Origin: Calycina herbarum
Lineage: Eukaryota > Ascomycota > Leotiomycetes > Helotiales > Pezizellaceae
Reading direction: 5' to 3'
Length of the DNA stretch: 64,000 nt
Assembly (NCBI GenBank): GCA_001414485.1
Contig: LLEY01000055.1
Location: 1-64,000, forward strand
Shown here: piece by piece, positions 47,226-59,374 of the stretch
Position numbering within the stretch: the first letter of the stretch is position 1
Layout: the number at the start of each line of letters is the position of its first letter
Notes under the pieces: model-generated
What the model saw: the letters and a program-made list of their open reading frames with translations, nothing else
What the model was told of the DNA's origin: nothing
Databases searched by the model: none
Translations under genes and position numbers: made by a program

Positions 47226-49317
47226 TAGGTCTACTTCGACAGAAGAGAGGCTAGTAGGTGTTAGAGTTTATAACTTTATATCTAACTTCGATATAACTAC
47301 TTAAGAGTTAAAAGATATTAATCTAGCTATATAGAATCTAGTCTAACCGTTTATAGAAGTAATTAACTTAATATACACTTGTTTAAAAACTATAAGAAAC
47401 TCGACCTTAGTAATATAATTAATATACGCTTTTATAAACTCTTTAATTTCTCGACTATACTTCTACTTAAGAATAGTAAAACACTTAATATTAAGTAGCT
47501 AGGTTAGATAAGAAGAATACAGAGGTAATCTAAGAGTTATAATATTATAAGACTTATAATATTCTTAAAATTCTACTAATTCGTAACTCTTATATCTATC
47601 TAAAACTAATATACAATATAGACTCTTAGCTTAAGTAGTAGTATATTTATCGAAGTGTTTTAACTATTCTAGACCTATCTTATTATTTATCTAACTATTA
47701 TTCGTAGGTTTAATAACCTAATTATAAGAGAGGCTAGTTTTAGAATACTAATTCGTAAGATAATTAGTATCTTAAATAATAAGAAATAGAGAGATACTTC
47801 TATCTTCGCTATTAATTATAATAATTACTATCGCCTATTCTTAATTACTTAGTTAAATTGCCTTACTCTTACTACGTCGATTAGTATAAGTAACAACTAT
47901 TCTAGAATAGATTTAATCTATTATAAAGCCGGTTTTATCGAAGTTATAGAAATCGCTATCTACTATACTATATTTCGCTTATATATTCTCTACTAGTCGA
48001 AACTACGTACTAATTAACTTAGAATCTTCGTATAAAGCTCTTTAAAAGTCGTAAACGCGATTAAAACACGTTTTTAGCTTTAGTTATTAAACTATAAATC
48101 GTTCTACCTAGCGCTTTCTAACGTGTTTTACTCTATATATCTTAAGAAAGTAATTCGCTATATCTTCTATATTAGCTAGCTAAGGCGAAAACCCTCTAGA
48201 ATCTTAATTAAATATATATTAAATAATTATTTCTTTCTCTAATTTCGTTAGCTTTAAATAATTAGGTTTAGTATTACTACGAGAAGGTCGGCTATTTATT
48301 CTAAGATAAAGAGTAGACTTAGAAACTTTATAGATTTTTATAGTATTTCTATAGCTTAATTTTCGTTTAGATATTTAAATAGCTTTAATAGCTAATATAA
48401 TTAGTACTTCTTAAGTTTAGACTTATATTATAAAAGAAGAAAACACGTGTTAAAGTAGTAGAGTAGTAAATTTAGTAAAAGTATATAGCTCGGTAATATA
48501 CGTAGCTCGGTAATAGATTACGTTATATAAAAAGTAATAATATTATTTTTCTTATAATATTTCTTAAACTTATTAGAGTAGTAGCTCTTATAGCTGTTAA
48601 GAACTAATAAGCGATAACTACTAATAGATTAGAACTTAGTATACTTCTTAAAATATCGAATCTAATCTAATATATATATATAGCGAACCGGCTAAACAAG
48701 CGAACTAGCTAACTGAAAATATATCTAAAATCGTGATTTTAATATTTTAATATCTTTATAAATTATTAATTAAAAATTTTAAAATTAAAACTTTAATTTT
48801 ATTACTATATAAATATAAAAGTTATAAAATATAAAACTAAGGCTAATTTATATTAAAAAGTTATTAAAAGAAGAAGAAAAAAGATAAGATTATAAGAGTA
48901 TTTTTAAGCGAATTACTAAGTAAAATCATATAGCGTCTAAAACTTAGAATTCTAAATATATATAACGTAGTTTATTAGAACCTAGTATATATTAGAATCT
49001 AGCGTACTTTTCCTATCTTCTCTACTTTATTATTTTAATATATATTATCTTAATAACTATTAATAGAAATTTAAACTTAAGAAGCTTAAATTATCTTAGC
49101 TATTAAAGCTATCTAATTATCTAAAAAGCTTAGTTATTAGACTACTATAAAAATCTATAAAGTTCTTAAAACTAGCCTTTACTATAGAATAAATAGCTAA
49201 CTTTCTCTTCTAGAACAATAGCTAGTAAATATTAAATTAACTTAACTTAAGAAGGAAGTAATTCTTTAGAATATACTTAACTTAGATTCTAGAGAGTTTA
49301 TACTCTAACTAGCTAGT

Positions 49318-49781
49318 TGTAACGAAACTTAAACGAACTAAACAAAGATGACTAAGTCTCGAAGGTTAGTATATAGTAAGAAGTATAAATACGCTAGGTT
49401 GTTTACTTAAAAGCGAACTCGTTACTTATATTAAAGATGTTAAATAAGATAATAAGATTAATAACTAAAGTTAAGTACGAAGCTCTTATCTAATAGCAGA
49501 TGTACTAGTCTTATATAGAACCTTCGTTTCCTAAGTACGTCGCTTATATCGCTTGCGTTGCTTACGTCGCTCGCGATTAAGACGATTAGAGCGATGTAGG
49601 CGATCACGTTATATAACCCTATGTAACTTCTAATATTACTATAATAGTAAGATCCTAAAATCTCTAATGTTCTTTTATATTACTGATTTCCTTCTATATT
49701 ACTTTCCTTTCCTAGATATTATACCTTATCTTATTAGAACGCTGTCTAGACTACTTACTATATATACTGTGATTTGTAATA
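49318..49781 (-). repeat. 3' LTR of gypsy G1
   Basis: 464 bp; TGTAACG at the left end, GTAATA at the right (plus-strand reading). Confidence 0.93.
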
Positions 49782-52700
49782 CTATCCCCTTCTTAGACTA
49801 GCGTGTCCCTACGCTTAAGTATAGCCTAAGAAATATTGTTAAGAGGCTAGCAGCCTCTCTAGTTCTTATTATATCGTTAATACCTCTTCTAAAAGATAAG
49901 CTTAAATAATATAGAACTCTTAACGCTCTTTGAATCGAACGTTTAAGACGTGAAATAATTCCTTATACTTATTATATAAATGCGAAAACTAGTTATTAAT
50001 ATATCGACGTTCCTAGTAGTTCTAAGTATTCCGAGTATACTAGGAAGAGTAAATCTTATAATATCGAGTTATAAAATTAAATACCTTTAATTTTCAAGTA
50101 GGAATCTATTAATACCTAGAAGTAGAGGTTATAGCAGGAGGAAGAGATAGCTTATAAGATTTAGGAAGAAGCTATATAGAAGATCCTTCGTCTATAAAAA
50201 CAATAATACTTCCTTATAAAGCAGGAGTAAGAGATGCTCCGTCGTGGTCTTACTAACTTATAAGAACTTGATAAAGCTAATAAAAAAGAAAGAGTAGAGA
50301 AAGAAGAGAGGGAATTAGAGGTCGCCTAGCTAGCGGCCCCCTCTTCTTCCAGCGACCCTGCTTTTGTTACTAAGCCGACCCTTGATTCGGCTTTCTTTAA
50401 GGCTTTCTCTTCTAACTACGAGATATAGGTAACCCTAGGTTTTAGTAGTAGAACTTCTAAAGTTCCTCTAGGTAATAGTTAAGATTACCTTTTAGCTCCT
50501 AAGTGTTTTCTAAGTATAGGTAATCTAACTATTTAATTAAGTACTTAATCTTACCTCTAATAATCTTATAGTTAAGAATTCTTTTAACTTTATATTTAGT
50601 ATTTAGATTAACTAGTTAAATTTCTATAAATAGGGCTAGTAGTGCTCTTAGTAGTACTAGTTTAAGTAGGGATATATAGAATACTAGGTAGATGTTTATT
50701 ATTCTTAGTAGTATTAATTTATAATTTAAAGGTCTCTTAACTTATTTAATTTTAAATAGTCTAAGTTTCTTATAATCTAGTTTATTACTTAGTCTTTTTA
50801 TATTAATATTCTTTTATACTAAGTAGACTTTATCTCTCTCTTTTAACGTTAGCTTCTAACTACGTCGTTTATTATAGTAGTATATATTTCTTTTAGCTAT
50901 GAATTACAAATCCTTTATAAGTTCCTTATATAGCCCTTTAATTTTTAAGACGTGAATATAAGTAAGCTAGTTGTTAATAGTCGTAGATAGCAGTTCTTAA
51001 TACGCTGGTAATTTATATCTAAAGTTAGTATAAAATAATATAATAAGTGTTATTTCTGTTACTAAACTATTATAGGTAAACTATACTAAGGGTAACAGTT
51101 CTACCTAGTTGTCTTACTAGTAGTTTATATAATAACGAAGGTATATTTTAACTATTTAATTTATCTGTTTGTTTCCTCTATTTATTTAAGAGTAAAAAGC
51201 TATTAAAAGCTTTCTTTTTATACTTAATCGTTTTATAAGAGCGATCTAAAATTTTAAGGTAAAGAGCTTGTCTCTATCTAAGAGTATCTTTTTAGATAGT
51301 TTATATCTTAAGACTACTTCTCTAAAGAATATAAATACTAATTTCTTAGTTATACTTAACTCTATATATACTATAAGAATTATATACTTTATAAGTTATT
51401 TTATAATAACTAGGATTATATTATATTTAACTCTTATTATTAGGTTTTTAGATTTTAATAGTTTAATAATAAAATCTATAGATATTGATTTCTAAGGTAT
51501 CTATGGTATTAGAGTAGTGTTTATCTATTTATAAGGAGTATAGTAGGAAGCCTTATTCCTAGTATAGGTATTATATTCTACTATTACTTCCTTAACTATT
51601 GTAGATAACTGATTAATATAGTAGTATTATCTTATCTTCTAAAGAGTTCTATAAATTCCTTAGTAACTATAAGTAGGTATAGTATAGTATTCTTATATAA
51701 ACTCCTTTATATACGAGCTAGGAACTTATAATTTCTCTTTTATATATTAATTATAACTTTTATATATATTCTAAATCTTATTTATCTAGATGTTATTTAT
51801 TACTACTATCTTATATATAGTAGGTATTAAGTCTCTATTCTTAAGAGTTTTTAAGATTATAATTTTCTTATACTTCTTATTTCTCTTATATCTAGGTTTC
51901 TAACTAAAAGTATTAGCTTAAGTATTTAATATTCCTTTTATATATTAAATAATAATATTAAATCCTTTTAATATCTCTAACTATCTAGCTAATTATCTTA
52001 TTATAAGTTCTTTAGTTATTATAAATGTTCTAAGATTCTTATAGTTAGATAAAACTATAACTAGGTGTTTTATTAATTATAATAGATTCTCTAGTATTCT
52101 AAGGCTAATACTATAATAAGTAATTCCTTATCGAAGATGCTATAGTTTTATTATACTAGGTTAAATATCTTAGAATAATATATAATAGATATAAGTTTTC
52201 TCTTATTATTTAGTTATAGATAAACCGTACTTACTACTATATCTAAGGCGTCTATTTCGATTATACTAGGCTTATTTATATTAAAATCGTATAGAATAGG
52301 TTTTTCTATAAACTTTGCTTTAATTTTCTAAAAAGTATTCTCTATCTAATTATTCTATATAAACTTAATAGCTTTTTTAACTAGTCTTAACATTAGTTTA
52401 GTAATCTTTATATAGTCTTAAATAAATAGATAGTAAAAGTTTATAAATCTAAGGAAGGACTATATATCTTTTATATTTTCTAGTAATTTCTAGTTTAAGA
52501 CGTTCTAGATCTTTACTAGATCTATTTCTATTTTTCTTAGACTAAATACCTATCCTAGAAAAAGAGTCTAAGTTACTTTAAACTTGTATTTTAAGAGTTT
52601 TAACTAAGAGTTTACTCTTATAAGTTATTATAAAACTTCTTTAATATATTCCTTATATTCTTCTTCTTTTTTTAAGAAGATTAAGATATTATCTAGGTAA

Positions 52701-55207
52701 TATATTACTATTACTCTTAGAAGATCTCTTAAAATATTATTATTTTATCTCTAATATATAGCTAGTATATTATAAAGTCTAAATAGTATAACTATATATT
52801 TATAAAGGCCTAATAGTAAGGCAAATACTGTCTTCTATTCGTCTCTAACTTTTATTTATATAAGTCTATAAGCGTTTTATTAATCTAGTTTTATAAATCG
52901 TACTACCTTACTTAACTTATCCTATAAGTATTAGCTAGGTAGTAGTAGATAAGCGTCCTTAACTATAGCGTAATTTACTTCTTAGTAATTAACATATACT
53001 CTTCTATCTAGATCGTCTTTCTTCTTAATAATAAGTATGTTTAAGGTAATTAGTAACTTAGATCTTCTAATATATTCCTTTTTAATACCTTCCTTTATAT
53101 AACTTTCTATTCTCTATAGGCTTTTCTAGTTATATAACCGAAGTTTCTACTTTAAGAAGTAATAACCCTCTTTTAGTTTAATCTTATAATCCTATAAGCG
53201 ATGTTCTAGTAAGGCTCGCAAGTCTTCTAGGTTCTTAAACAAAGCCTTAAATTCTCTATACTATATAGGTATTTCGTTATCAGCTGTCTTACTAACCTAT
53301 GAAGGACCCTGAGCAAGGTGTTCTAGCGTCTTAGAAGAGGTAGCGCTAACCTCGTTCCTATCTTAAAGTTATAATTATAAGCTTATGTAATTATATTAAC
53401 TAAAGGTTATTATTTAAGCCTTCTAATTAATATCTAGATTATATTCCTTAATCTATAGTATACTAAGTATCGCTTCCTTACTTCTTATTTTAATAATATC
53501 GAATTATATATCTAAGTAGTATCCTTTAATAGTAATCTTTATTAAAATAGTTTACTAATTAATAATTCTATTCTAGTATATAACGTCTATCCTATTAACT
53601 ACTCCTAAGTAGTATAGTTTTATACCTTTAATTTAGACGTTTAGCTTCTTCTAAGCTATTAGAGAAAGGAAATTACCCGTTGCTCTAGAATTAATTAAGA
53701 CTCGGAGTTCCTTTCCTCTTATCTTCGCTATTACTATAAGTTGATTTTCTCTAGAGATAGTGCTTAGTTCTCTAATTGTCGGTTAGTAGAGCTCTTTCTA
53801 TACTAATTCCGTTTCTTAGTCTATGTTATATTCGTTTATTTCCTAGAAGATTATACTAAATAATTTTCTACTTCTTAATTCCTAAAATATTACTCTGACT
53901 TTTCCGACTAAAGCGACTATAGTATACTAGCCTCCTATTTCCAGTATAGTTTCTCTTCTAGTAATAAGACTTACTAAAGTTATTCTGTCTTATTTATTCT
54001 AAACTATTTTATAGGTAGTTAAAATAGTAGAGTTAATTCCTTAAGTAGAATATAGGCTCTAGAAATCAGGTTTCTGTTTTTCTATATATACCTATCTATT
54101 CCCTCTCTTAAAAGTTCTAGTAAATACCTATATCTCGCCTTATTTAAGCTTATGCCTTCTTAGATTCACTTCTAATAAATTAGATTCTGATTCTAAGGAC
54201 TCTAATAAACTCGTTAATAGTAGTAACTTATATTCTACTTAAAGAGGTAATTTATAATCTATTTCCAACTATGTATTATAATATTCTTTAAGTAATAGAT
54301 CTCTACTATTATTAGTATCTTATACCTTACTAACTTATAACTTAATTTCTTTGTCTAGCTATAAGTATATAACGTCTACCGTCGTATCTATAGTATTTAT
54401 TTTAATTTATATACTATAATCTCTAGCCTCGAGTTCTTCGTTTATAAGTTCGATTTTTTCTAGTAAAGCTACTTCTTTTTAGATAGTAGCGTTAGCTTAC
54501 TTCTCTTTAGAGTCTTTCTTCTTACTATACTTATTTACTCTATAGCTAGGAAGACTATAGTTATAATATAAGTTCTACTCGCGTCGACGATTTCGTTCTT
54601 TCTAAGATAGTCCTTCCTTCTAGGAGTTTTCTTTCTTAGATTTTTTTACTAGAACCTATAATTTCCGAGTAGTGTTGATTTCTATAAGATCTTTATAATC
54701 TTTTTATCTTCTTTTTTCTTATTAATAACTATAACTTCCTTTCTTCTCTAGATTCCTTTTATAAATATAGTTATTAATCTTAATTATATTATTTATTAAT
54801 TTATTTAACATATCTAGAAAATCCTCTTATACGAGTTTATCTTTTATATTATCTTTAAGTCTATAATAGAATTATTTATATAATACTTTATTATTCTATC
54901 TTACTTATATAGAGTACTATTAAAATTATAAGGTATATTTAGTAGCTAACCCTTTTTGCCTAAGTATATACAAAGCTCTAACTACCTTCTTTTTTATATT
55001 AACATCTTTAAAAGCTTAGTTGATTCTATCTCTAAACCCTTGAACATTTCTAAACAAATCCCTCGTCTTCTTAGATATTTAAAGAGAGACTTTTCCTTTA
55101 GCTGTTTTATTTACCTAATAATCCTCTAAGTATAGTTCTAACTAGTTATAAGCTACCCCTTTAAGATAGGTAGACAACTATATAACCTAGTTAGTTTTAT
55201 TTCTAAA

Positions 55208-55396
55208 CTAAGTATAATAAAAGTTTAAGTAGAGGGAAGCTTTTATTAAGAACTTAGCTAGTTTCTTAGGCAAGCTATTGAACAGCTTTAGAAGAGGAAG
55301 TTTCACTTCCTCTCGAAGAGTAGTGACTGGTGTAACTAGGGGGTCTACAGCTGGCTTTGGTAGAGTAGTTCTCGGAGTAGAAGAGGTTGTCGACAT
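55208..55396 (-). pseudogene. N-terminal gag fragment of gypsy G1
   Basis: 62 open codons from the ATG at 55396, 35 bases inside the 5' LTR. Begins MSTTSSTPRTTLPKPAV and continues into an LKLFNSLPKKLAKFL helix. This is the least mutated gag start of the family; CpA and TpG are locally frequent (55270-55400). Confidence 0.7.
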
Positions 55397-55430
55397 AGTA
55401 GCGATCTTACTTCTAAGTAGGTACTTAAAG

Positions 55431-55894
55431 TGTAATAAAACTTAAATAAACTAAATAAAGATAACTAAGTCTTAAAGGTTAGTATATAGTAAGAAGTATA
55501 AATATACTAGGTTGTTTACTTAAAAGCAAACTTATTACTTATATTAAAGATGTTAAATAAGATAATAAGATTAATAACTAAAGTTGAGTACGAAGCTCCT
55601 ATCTAATAGTAGACGTGCTAGTCTTATATAGAACCTTCGTTTCCTAAGTACGTCGCTTATATCGCTCGCATCGCTCGCGTCGCTTATAATTAAGGCGATT
55701 AGAGCGATGTAGGCGATTACGTCACATAACCCTACGTGACTTCTAATATTACTACAATAGTAAGATCCTGAAATCCCTAATATCCTTCTATATTACTGAT
55801 TTCCTTCTATGTTACTTTCCTTTCTCGGATATTATACCTTATTCTATTAAAACGCCGTCTGAACTACTTACTACGTATACCGTGATTCGTAACA
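55431..55894 (-). repeat. 5' LTR of gypsy G1
   Basis: 464 bp, ends TGTAATAAAA (inner) and CGTAACA (outer). The primer site inside it (TTAAGTAC, complement of 55421-55428) pairs with GTACTCAA of the LTR at 7 of 8 bases; TTGAGTAC before RIP would pair at all 8. Confidence 0.93.
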
Positions 55895-57513
55895 CTAGTA
55901 TAGAAGATATAGTAAATTATATTCTTAAATCGTAGAGAGGGAAACGTGTTAGTAAGCTTTAAGTATATCGATTTATATAATAATAACTAAGGTTAAAGAC
56001 GTGTTTTAATCGTATTTACGACTTCTAAAGAGTCTTATACGAAGATTCTAATCTAATTAGTACGTGGTTTCGACTTATATAAAATATAAGAGTGAAATAC
56101 AGTGTTTTAGATTACGATTTTTATAACTTCGATAAAACAGGCTTTATAATAGGTATAATTTACTCTATAATAGTTATTATATAAGTAGATCGACGTAGTA
56201 GAGATAAGATAGTTTAGCTAGGTAATCGGGAATAGACTATAGTAATTACTTATATTAATAGCGAGGGTTAGAATATCTCTCTATTTTTAGTTATTTAAGA
56301 GAAGAATTATCTTACGAATTAGTATATAAATAGTAGCCTCCTATATAACTAGGTTATTAAACTAATAAGTAATAGATAGATAAATAACGAGATAAGTCTA
56401 TAATAGCTAAAACACTTTAATAAATATACTACTAGTTATATAAAGAGTCTATATCGAATACTAGTATTAGATAGGTATAAGAGTTATAAATTAGCTAAAT
56501 TTCAAGAGTATTATAAAGTATATAATATTATAACTCTTAGACTACCTCTCTACTTATTCTATATAATCTAACTACTTAATATTAGATACTTTAGTATATT
56601 AAAGTAGGTATATAGTTAGTAGATTAAGACGTTTATTAAAGCTTATATTAACTATATTATAAAGGTAGAGTTCTTTTTAGCTTTTATAGTAGTATATAAA
56701 GAATTAATAACAGTCTAAAACGCTTAAGCTAGATTCTATAGAGCTGGCCTAGTGCCTTTTAACCTATAAGTAGTACTTTTAAAGCTTAATATAAGGTTAT
56801 AGACTCTAACTCCTCTAAGACTCTCTACTACTAATTCTAATACTTAGATCTCCTAGACTCTCTTAAACTCTACTAAAGCGCTCTTATAATCGACTCTTGT
56901 TTAGAAACGGATTACTTATTACTAGAGGAGCTCGCCGACTCTACTATTTAAGACAGTTACTATATTAGTAAAAGGTATAGAGCGAATAGCTTATAAGATA
57001 ACCTTGTTATCTATTAAAGTACGTACTCTTTAAGTAGTAAATAAAGCCTTAAGTAAACGCTGTAGAGCTAAAAAGACTCGTGTATATTAAGAGAAGACAC
57101 TTATAGTAGAGGATATCTAAGATCTTTTAACTTAAAAGAACGTTAATAAGTAAGTACGACGTAACTTACGTATAAAGAGAGGTAATAAGAAGAAGAGGTA
57201 ATCGTCTAGACAGCGTTATAGTACTTACGGAAAAGCTAGTTATAATATATAAACTTGTTAAATAGATGTAGATATATCTAATTCTTCGGATTCTAAGTAG
57301 TTATAGTTAATTTATTAATATTTAAAGTTAAATACTAAGGAAAAGTATACTAGGTTCTAATATACACCAGGTTCTAATAAACCACGTTATAGTAATAAAA
57401 TCAAAGTTTTAATTTTAAAACTTTTAATTAACGTATATATATAGCGAACCAGCTAAATAAGCGAACTAGCTAACTGAAAATATATCTAAAATCGCGATTT
57501 TAATATTTTAATA

Positions 57514-59374
57514 ACGTTGTTTATTACCGAGTAGTATATATTACCGAGTAGCGTACTTTTCTCTACTTTACTATCTACTAACTTTAATACACGTTTTCTT
57601 AATAACTAACTATAGAAATCTAAACCTAAGAAGCACGAATTATCCTAGCTATCGAGGCTATTTAAATATCTAAAAAACTTAGTCGTCGCTCTACTATAAA
57701 AATCTACAAAGTCTCTAAAATAATACTTTAATATAGAATAGCTAGCTGAACCTATTATCTTAAAACTAAATCTAATTATTATAAATTAAACGACTTAGAG
57801 AAGAAGACACTTATTCGATATATACTTAATCTAAATATAAGAGGATTTATACTCTAACTAGCTAGTATAGAAGATATAGCGAATTATATTCTTAAATCGC
57901 GGAGAGGAAAACGCGTTAGTAAGCTCTAGATACATCGATTTATATAACGTTAACTAGAATTAAAGACGTGTTTTAATCGTGTTTACGACTTTTAAAGAGC
58001 CTTATACGAAGATCTAGAGCTTATTAGCGCGTGGTTTCAACTTATAGAGAATATAAGAGTAAAATATAGTATTTTAGACTACGACTTTTATAACTTTAAC
58101 GAGACAGGGTTTATAATAGGAATTATCTACCTAGTAATAGTTATAACTCGCGCTAATCGACGTAGTAGAGATAAGGTAGTTTAGCCTAGTAATCGAGAAT
58201 AGGCTATAGTAATTACTTATATTAATAGCGAAGATTAAGACGTGTCTCTGTTTTTAGTAGTTTAAGAGAAGAATTATCTTACGAATTAGTATACTAAGAG
58301 CGGCCTCCTATATAACTAGGTTATTAAACTTATAAGTAATAGATAGACCGATAATAAGACAGGCCTAGAATAGCTACGATACTTTAATAAATATATTTGT
58401 AGTTACGCGAAAGAGCTATATTAAATACTAGTATTAGATAGATATAAGAGTTATAAATTAGCTATATTTCAAGAGTATTATAAAGCTAATAATATTATTA
58501 CTCTTTGTCTACCTTATTATTCCTCTTATTTAACCTAGCTACTCGATGTTAGATGTTTTAGTATTCTTAAATATATATATAAGCGTTAAATTAAGACCTT
58601 TATTAAAGCTTATATTAACTATATTAATAAGGTCGAGTTCTTTTTAGTCTTTTATATAGCTTATAAGTAATTAATAACAACTTAAAACGCCTAGGCTAGA
58701 TTCCGCAGAGCTAGCTTAGTGTCTTTTAATCTCTAGACTGTGATATTAAAGCTTGATATCTAATTACGAACTTCTATATCTACTAGACCCCCCTCTGCGG
58801 CTGCTAACTCTTAGGTCTTACAGACCCCTCGTAACCTAACTAACGCTCTTTTATAAACAACTTTAGTTAAGAATCGTATTTCACGCTATTAAGGAAGCTT
58901 ACTAATCTCTATTTTCGAGACTGTAGCTGTATTAGTAAAGGGTATAGAACTATTAGCTTATAAGATAACTTTGTTATTAGCCGAAGTCTATACTCTTCGT
59001 AAGGTAAATAAAGCACTTAGTAAGCGCTATAGAGCTAAAAAGACTCGGGTCTGTTAAGGAGGTATACTTACTATAGAGGATATATAAGACGTATTAGCTT
59101 AAAAGGAGGTAGAGGAATAGGCTCGACGCGATAAGCGTTCTAAGAGAGGTAGGTAAAATAAGAGGTAAATCTCTAGGCGACGGTATAGTACTTATAGAAA
59201 GACTAGTTATAATATACGAACTTGTTAAGAGGTTATAGATATATCTAGTTTATTAGATTCTAAGTAGTTTTAATTAATATTATTTATTATAATTAATTAA
59301 TCTAATATTAAAGTAGTAGAGTAGAGAGAAAGTACGCTACTTAGTAATATATACTACTTAGTAATAAACTACGA
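57514..59374 (+). mobile_element. Complete pogo/Fot1-like transposon P4 inside D4
   Basis: 1861 bp, TA at 57512-57513 and 59375-59376. Ends ACGTTGTTTATTACCGAG and complement, units TATTACCGAGTAG at 17-bp period, same type as P1. It is the only pogo element of this type in the window with no insertion inside it. Confidence 0.93.
57610..59275 (+). pseudogene. Transposase of pogo element P4
   Basis: Plus-strand frame with TAG/TAA stops. N-terminal psq-type HTH (EARIILAIEAI ... KIYKVSK, 57630-57720); Tc5-type region; catalytic block YNFNETGF near 58090-58112 (first Asp as Asn by GAT to AAT); LVLDRYKSYKLA near 58430-58460 (second Asp); LLDVRCFSILK near 58541-58573 (third Asp); ARFRRASLVSF near 58700-58733; C-terminal Lys/Arg-rich stretch and knuckle (YNIRTC) near 59210-59230. 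Normal Fot1-type length (about 550 codons). Not functional. Confidence 0.85.

Larger units (their letters stand above)
44512..48523 (-). mobile_element. pogo-like transposon R inside Q, holding S and a solo LTR
   Basis: Left terminus (RIP-altered) ATATAATCTATTACCGAG at 44512 and right terminus complementary to ACGTAATCTATTACCGAG ending 48523; TA on each side (44510-44511, 48524-48525). Units TATTACCGAGCTACGTA repeated at 17 bp. Removal of S (44713-46572 with TA) and of the solo LTR (46942-47225) leaves about 1.86 kb. Minus-strand transposase with catalytic block near 47925-47950 and HTH near 48300-48400; RIP-inactivated. Confidence 0.88.
49318..55894 (-). mobile_element. Complete Ty3/gypsy retrotransposon G1 inside P3
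   Basis: 6577 bp; two 464-bp LTRs (49318-49781, 55431-55894) and an exact TSD CTAGT (49313-49317, 55895-55899). Same family as A and G2 but without the two short insertions and X seen in A. Minus-strand gag starts at 55396; RT, RNase H, integrase and chromodomain follow toward 50440. It keeps the RT segment deleted in B (near 52990-53020). Heavy RIP. Confidence 0.95.
48965..57387 (+). mobile_element. pogo-like transposon P3 inside D5, split by gypsy G1
   Basis: Starts ACGTAGTTTATTAGAACC at 48965, ends in its complement at 57387; TA at 48963-48964 and 57388-57389. Terminal units TATTAGAACC..., same type as S. Plus-strand transposase: HTH region near 49070-49310 (CTTAAATTATCTTAGC...), then, after G1, the catalytic block YNFDKTGF near 56110-56140, second Asp in a VLDRYKSY-like motif near 56465, and RAGLVPF near 56735. 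1.84 kb without G1. RIP-inactivated. Confidence 0.9.

Noticed and set aside
51268..51495. Open frames at 51268-51495 and 62587-62814 (plus strand)
   Set aside because: They are equivalent positions in gypsy G1 and G2, antisense to pol; the similarity comes from the shared element, not from a conserved gene.
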